The notes under the pieces were generated by a model that ran no database searches, was not told where the DNA came from, and worked only from the letters and a program-made list of their open reading frames with translations. Below, one piece after another: positions 63,418-64,000 of a DNA stretch of 64,000 nucleotides. The stretch is from Streptomyces sp. HmicA12 (lineage in GTDB: Bacteria; Actinomycetota; Actinomycetes; Streptomycetales; Streptomycetaceae). Each line of letters opens with the position of its first letter. Position 1 is the stretch's first letter. The position numbers and the translations under genes are program-made. The stretch is taken from the NCBI RefSeq assembly GCF_000373565.1, contig NZ_KB891811.1, positions 97,798 to 161,797 on the forward strand, written 5' to 3'.

Positions 63418-63435
63418 TTTCCACTTCACGGAATC
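63418..63435. promoter_or_regulatory. TTCC-N7-GGAA palindrome before the DUF6986 gene
   Basis: TTTCCACTTCACGGAATC (63418-63435) contains TTCC (63419-63422) and GGAA (63430-63433), an inverted repeat with a 7-base spacer about 27-41 bp before the DUF6986 start. IclR-family regulators of allantoin/glyoxylate genes are known to bind TTCC/GGAA-type palindromes; assignment to such a regulator here is a guess. Confidence 0.4.
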
Positions 63436-63507
63436 AACAATCCGTATAGCGAAGTTATCCGTCGGCGTGAGCCAGGTCAATGGTCATCTTCCGAGGTCCG
63501 TCACGCG

Positions 63508-63546
63508 GACGGGGCCGCGCGGTGAAGATCACCACGCGGCCCCGTC
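63508..63546 (-). terminator. hairpin terminator after etfA
   Basis: GACGGGGCCGCG (63508-63519) and CGCGGCCCCGTC (63535-63546) form a perfect 12-bp stem; inside the loop GGTG and CACC can pair too. It lies 25 bp past the etfA stop. Confidence 0.75.
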
Positions 63547-63571
63547 GGCACCACAGAACAACTGAACAGGC

Positions 63572-64000
63572 TCAGCCCTTGCGGGTGTTGACCTCTTCGG
63601 TGAGTTGGGGGACGACGTCGAAGAGGTCGCCGACGACGCCGTAGTCGACGAGGTCGAAGATGGGGGCTTCGGCGTCCTTGTTGACCGCGACGATGGTCTT
63701 GGAGGTCTGCATGCCGGCCCGGTGCTGGATCGCGCCGGAGATGCCGTTGGCGATGTACAACTGCGGCGAGACGCTCTTGCCGGTCTGGCCGACCTGGTTG
63801 GAGTGCGGGTACCAGCCGGCGTCGACCGCGGCCCGGGAGGCGCCCACGGCCGCGCCCAGGGAGTCGGCGAGGGCCTCGATGACCGCGAAGTTGTCGGCGC
63901 CGTTGACGCCGCGGCCGCCGGAGACCACGATCGCGGCCTCGGTCAGCTCCGGACGGCCGGTGGACTCGCGCGGGGTGCGCCCGGTGACCTTGGTGCCGGT
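63572..64000 (-). CDS. etfA: electron transfer flavoprotein alpha subunit (5' part outside window)
   Basis: The visible 142 residues are the C-terminal FAD-binding half of EtfA/FixB: IVVSGGRGVNGADNFAVIEA, LGAAVGASRAAVDAGWYPHS, NQVGQTGKSVSPQLYIANGI, SGAIQHRAGMQTSKTIVAVN, KDAEAPIFDLVDYGVVGDLF. These are the FAD-contacting motifs of the family. With EtfB, expected just outside the window, it carries electrons from acyl-CoA and other dehydrogenases to the quinone pool. The frame is open to the window edge; about 55% of the gene is missing. A terminator hairpin follows. Confidence 0.93.
   Translation of the reverse strand, partial: TGTKVTGRTPRESTGRPELTEAAIVVSGGRGVNGADNFAVIEALADSLGAAVGASRAAVDAGWYPHSNQVGQTGKSVSPQLYIANGISGAIQHRAGMQTSKTIVAVNKDAEAPIFDLVDYGVVGDLFDVVPQLTEEVNTRKG

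Overview
The window is high-GC DNA with the codon bias, GTG starts, GGAGG-type ribosome binding sites and gene families of an actinomycete, almost certainly a Streptomyces chromosome. The maltose/starch block (amylopullulanase, secreted amylases, alpha-glucosidase, malG, malF, malE, divergent malR) has the arrangement known from Streptomyces. I saw no rRNA or tRNA gene, CRISPR array, insertion sequence or prophage.

Layout. 1-4834: the 3' part of a DUF4865 gene overlapping a phosphotriesterase-type hydrolase, a TetR regulator, an MFS transporter whose ends look damaged, and a ROK regulator. 4904-23653: carbohydrate block. Three secreted GH13 proteins (a 999-aa amylase with duplicated starch-binding modules, a 1775-aa amylase-pullulanase, an amylase with a C-terminal CBM20) break starch down outside the cell. 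MalE/MalF/MalG import maltodextrins and AglA hydrolyses them inside. There are two close LacI paralogues: malR, divergent from malE, and a second one translationally coupled to aglA. CTTGC/GCAAG elements lie before malE and before the CBM20 amylase. An alkB gene follows the first amylase by 15 bp.

23676-31808: a VOC protein; an aldolase plus SIS protein facing a DeoR/AgaR regulator (amino-sugar type); an MFS exporter with a leaderless-looking start; a mycothiol-dependent isomerase-like protein; a MarR/MFS divergent pair; a small membrane protein. 31854-41014: MMPL transporter with a histidine kinase and response regulator; a SARP regulator divergent from the MMPL gene, separated from it by a striking array of ~11-bp-phased direct repeats; a TetR/F420-type oxidoreductase pair with a strong palindromic operator; a class F sortase behind a surface-protein candidate; a geranylgeranyl-reductase-type flavoprotein.

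41148-57315: peptide use (M20 dipeptidase, P1-family peptidase, a complete five-gene peptide ABC transporter), an MBL-fold hydrolase, a TmrB-like kinase/NUDIX fusion next to a stand-alone TOPRIM protein, an MFS transporter, an aminoglycoside-phosphotransferase-like protein, a STAS anti-anti-sigma factor and the decayed C-terminal end of an OmpR-type response regulator. 57533-64000: alpha-galactoside use (secreted GH27 alpha-galactosidase, ROK sugar kinase, LacI regulator with a perfect palindrome in the shared promoter), a DUF6986 aldolase/lyase-like protein, and the 3' part of etfA. Many gene ends carry perfect GC-rich hairpins, some of them inside operons just after the solute-binding-protein gene.

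Most genes belong to known families. The least explained features are the phased repeat array before the SARP gene, the NUDIX-kinase fusion with its TOPRIM neighbour, the MFS gene that lacks a start codon near its ribosome site and lacks its own stop, and the response-regulator remnant.
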